Source: Klebsormidium nitens | Lineage: Eukaryota; Streptophyta; Klebsormidiophyceae; Klebsormidiales; Klebsormidiaceae | Reading direction: 5' to 3' | DNA: 46,211 nucleotides | NCBI GenBank assembly: GCA_000708835.1 | Contig: DF237605.1 | Span: forward strand, 1-46,211 | Shown: piece by piece, positions 43,901 to 46,211 of the stretch | Position numbering within the stretch: the stretch's first letter is position 1 | How the letters are laid out: each line of letters begins with the position of its first letter | Position numbers and translations under genes: made by a program | Notes under the pieces: generated by a model | Told to the model about the DNA's origin: nothing | The model's input: the letters and a program-made list of their open reading frames with translations, nothing else | Databases searched by the model: none

Positions 43901-45384
43901 TGAATGCCTCCAGCTTTTTTCGCTCAGGAAAGGTGAAGGTTCTCATGAGAGTGTTCGCATCTTGCGATATCGTGTTTAGAGGCCCATGTCGTCGGACGGC
44001 TTCTCAACCCAACTTGAAGTTCGTATTTAATGTCCAGAGATCCAGACATAGCCTTCAATTCCCCGGAATTCTGATGTAGCAGTAAAGATTGCTTCCGCAG
44101 TGGGTTGTGCAGGAGTTTGACTTGCTCGAGGAGCGGCTACCCCGTTCGGTTGAGGACAGGTCCGAGCTGTTTAGCGGCCAGTCCGTTTCAATTCGCTGCT
44201 GGTTCTAGCCTGCTGCCGACTGGCATTAACTTGGCCTGACAGGTACAAGGACCTGCCGCTGGGACGGCTGGCCATGGCCTTCGGTCTGCTGCAGCTGCCG
44301 CGCATGCCGGAGCTCCAGAACGGGCGGGGCAAGTACAAGTTCAGCACCGACGGCTTCGTCCCCGCAGCGGTGGATTCGGATTCCGTGCGGTTCAAGTAAG
44401 CCCGGCTGTCGTTTACTTCTCTTGAGGTTGACAAGAAGTGGGCACGTGGAGGCAGACAGTGTGTGGCCTGAAGCATGTTGCCGCTAGCGTCGCCCTTTGA
44501 ATCGTTTTACTGAACGTTGAAAATACTGCAAGCTCCGTTAGATGAATTAGAACTGCGCTCCAGTGGGCTACCGTTACGTCACAATGCTACTGTGACGAAG
44601 TTCGGTTGGATTTTCTAATGCTTTTACGAGCTTCAAGACTGTGCACCGTCTGCGAGTTTTGCACTTTCAATCGTGTCAAATTGTGGACAATTTTGCAGCT
44701 GATTCTGGCTGTGTAGGAAGATGGTCAATTCACGACACACGGGCTGAAACTAAAGCGACTTATTAGTACCGGGGCAGGCTTTCTTGGATTTTGAAAGGCT
44801 CCGCCTTGTGCATTCGTTAAGCATGCTTCTGAGTACTTTGGTCAGGTTTCCCTGTGTTTTCTTTGAGGGCTCTCACTTCAAACGGCTCCTTTGAAACGAG
44901 CGCCCCGCTGAGCTGATGCGCCCTTGGTTGCAGGGATGCCCAGCGCGAGAAACAGCGGCAAGCAACACTCGCAAAGAGGGTCGAGGAGCGGGCACTAAGG
45001 AAAGGGAGCGAACACGAGAGAAAGGAGAAGCAGGCGGGGGCAGTAAGGGACAAGATGGAGAAGCGAACAAAGAAGAAGCGAAATGCGGAGCAGTTGGCAG
45101 GGGACTTGGAAGATTTGGACAAGGAATACAAGCTCCTCAAGAAGCTGAAGAAAGGGAAAATTAGCGAGCGGGAATACGCTCAAGCGATGGGTGATTTGGA
45201 GGATGTTGCTGATAGCGTAGCTGTGGAAGCGGAAAGTTTACCAGGAGATGAGGGACAGAGTGAAGGGGATGGAAGAGGGTCTCGGGGTTCTGTACATCGT
45301 CAAGCAAGCACGCAGGTGTCAAGGAAAGGCTCAAAAGCAAGTCACCGATCTAAGAATAAACAAAGACGGAAGTTAAGTAGCTAA
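40990..45384 (+). CDS. DDX55: DEAD-box RNA helicase DDX55/Spb4
   Basis: DDX55/Spb4 is an ATP-dependent nucleolar RNA helicase for 60S ribosomal subunit maturation. Seven exons: 40990-41487, 41797-42038, 42352-42541, 42787-42900, 43251-43546, 44243-44395, 44934-45384 (647 residues). Motifs: Q motif '[14 protein letters not shown]' (33-46), I 'AVTGSGKT' (58-65), Ia 'PTRELA' (95-100), Ib 'TPGR' (146-149), II DEAD (171-174), III SAT (202-204), '[13 protein letters not shown]' (IV), V '[11 protein letters not shown]', VI '[10 protein letters not shown]'. Spb4-type C-terminal extension follows ('[17 protein letters not shown]', '[19 protein letters not shown]'), then a Lys/Glu/Arg-rich tail with '[15 protein letters not shown]', typical of DDX55. 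Intron 1 (309 bp) has no stop and is a multiple of three. The start may need APC13 readthrough or reinitiation, or a very short own leader, given the 48-bp gap. Confidence 0.94.
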
Positions 45385-46211
45385 GGAGTCTGTTTGAAGC
45401 ATTATTTTTCATTGAAGCTTGTGGTATAAAGAAGGTGAACAAGGAATTGTGATGTTGAATGGGCGGCCTGCCTGGACAGTCTCTCTAGGGGACCATGGGC
45501 GGTTGAATTTGCATGATTGAATTGTCAGATCAACATGACTCGTTGTGTAAGGTTGTCTGTCCACAACTTGGTTCAATTCCTACAATGACTGCATATCTAA
45601 ATGGTCTCCAGACAGACTCGATCTTTAAATAGTAAGTGAACGAAATTAAGTTTGTGAAGAGACTCTAGTTTTGAATCTTCGGGTGAACCGTGTAGGTTGC
45701 AGGACTGCATGGTTGACGATTCATTCATTCGTCACGGTGCTCTTACTCGTTTTGGACGGGCTTTGGACGGGCTTTCGGGCTTCGAAGAAAGAAGAAACAT
45801 GCAAGTGCATGCCTTCGGTTCTTTTCCACCGATCTGCAGTAGCCAAGTGTTCTTACACCGTCGATTAGCTTCAGGCTCAAGTATCGTCGGCCAGGACGTA
45901 CATGAGGAGGTTCAGAGAACATCGACGGCCGGGCCGTCCCTGGGTAACCTCGAACCGAAGTATCCGGGTGTATCACCCGGTGTGCTGCCCAGTACTGTTG
46001 CCTGTGTGGTTGTGCCCGGAGCACTGCCCGGCCGTCCCCTGCAGACTCCAAGGCTTAATTGGCTTGCCTTCTCTAGAAGGGAATCCCTAGGAGTCGTCAA
46101 ATTTTAGCTTAAATTTTGCCGTATGCGGGCCTCTGCGCTTCTGACATTGGAGGTGCTTCAATGGCGGGTTCGATTTCGTAAACCTAGAAATCACGTGTCT
46201 AAATGGACAGA
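45385..46211. other. DDX55 3' flank, no gene recognised
   Basis: The left part holds the DDX55 3' UTR. The right part (about 45900-46080) is GC-rich with repeated gccgtccc strings but no supported reading frame or splice pattern. The window ends before any next gene can be identified. Confidence 0.5.

Noticed and set aside
44113-44159. An extra DDX55 exon (TGCAG acceptor, GT donor)
   Set aside because: Its 47 bp would break the frame, and the flanking exons join directly to give the continuous family sequence.
45697-46107. A 136-codon plus-strand frame at the right edge
   Set aside because: It has no family likeness, no supporting splice pattern and opposite-strand frames are equally open.
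1-46211. CRISPR array, bacterial operon or phage region
   Set aside because: No regularly spaced repeats occur, and all genes are spliced eukaryotic nuclear genes.

Overview
The window is nuclear DNA of a green-lineage eukaryote. Nearly every gene is split by many short introns with GT donors (mostly GTGAGx or GTAAGx) and pyrimidine-TGCAG acceptors. The gene set is plant-like: a P-class pentatricopeptide repeat protein, a plastid-targeted Uup-type ABC-F ATPase, plant-like versions of PIG-S, VPS20, AGFG/AGD14 and APC13, and a decayed Ty1/copia fragment. Exons are compact and GC-rich in a moderate-GC background. A streptophyte alga (something like Klebsormidium) fits best, but this is an inference and no marker gene fixes the genus. 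I rebuilt gene models by hand from splice sites, reading frame and family similarity. All models keep frame across every junction.

Layout: decayed copia pol fragment (1-510, minus); PIG-S of GPI transamidase (1545-5254, minus) head to head with ESCRT-III VPS20/CHMP6 (5896-8091, plus); an unidentified, probably plastid-targeted small membrane protein (9231-10259, minus) head to head with a seven-exon PPR gene (10703-16925, plus); a METTL21-type methyltransferase (17830-20364, minus) head to head with an ARF-GAP of the AGFG/AGD14 type (21812-27759, plus); two TIR-bounded DNA elements (28426-29220 and 29303-29587); a plastid-type Uup ABC-F gene (29722-37892, plus); VMA21 (39364-39966, minus) head to head with APC13 (40738-40941, plus), followed 48 bp later by a DDX55/Spb4 DEAD-box helicase (40990-45384, plus).

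The genes are not one pathway. They are housekeeping functions: GPI anchoring, endosomal sorting and vesicle traffic, V-ATPase assembly, cell-cycle ubiquitin ligase, 60S ribosome biogenesis, organellar RNA processing and plastid translation. Notable points are the four head-to-head gene pairs, the near-contact APC13-DDX55 tandem (possible dicistron), three MIM2-like motifs in VPS20 (one on what looks like a duplicated exon), the bacterial-type Uup with a plastid-like leader, an unidentified small membrane protein with a plastid-like leader, and two terminal-inverted-repeat elements crowded upstream of the Uup gene.
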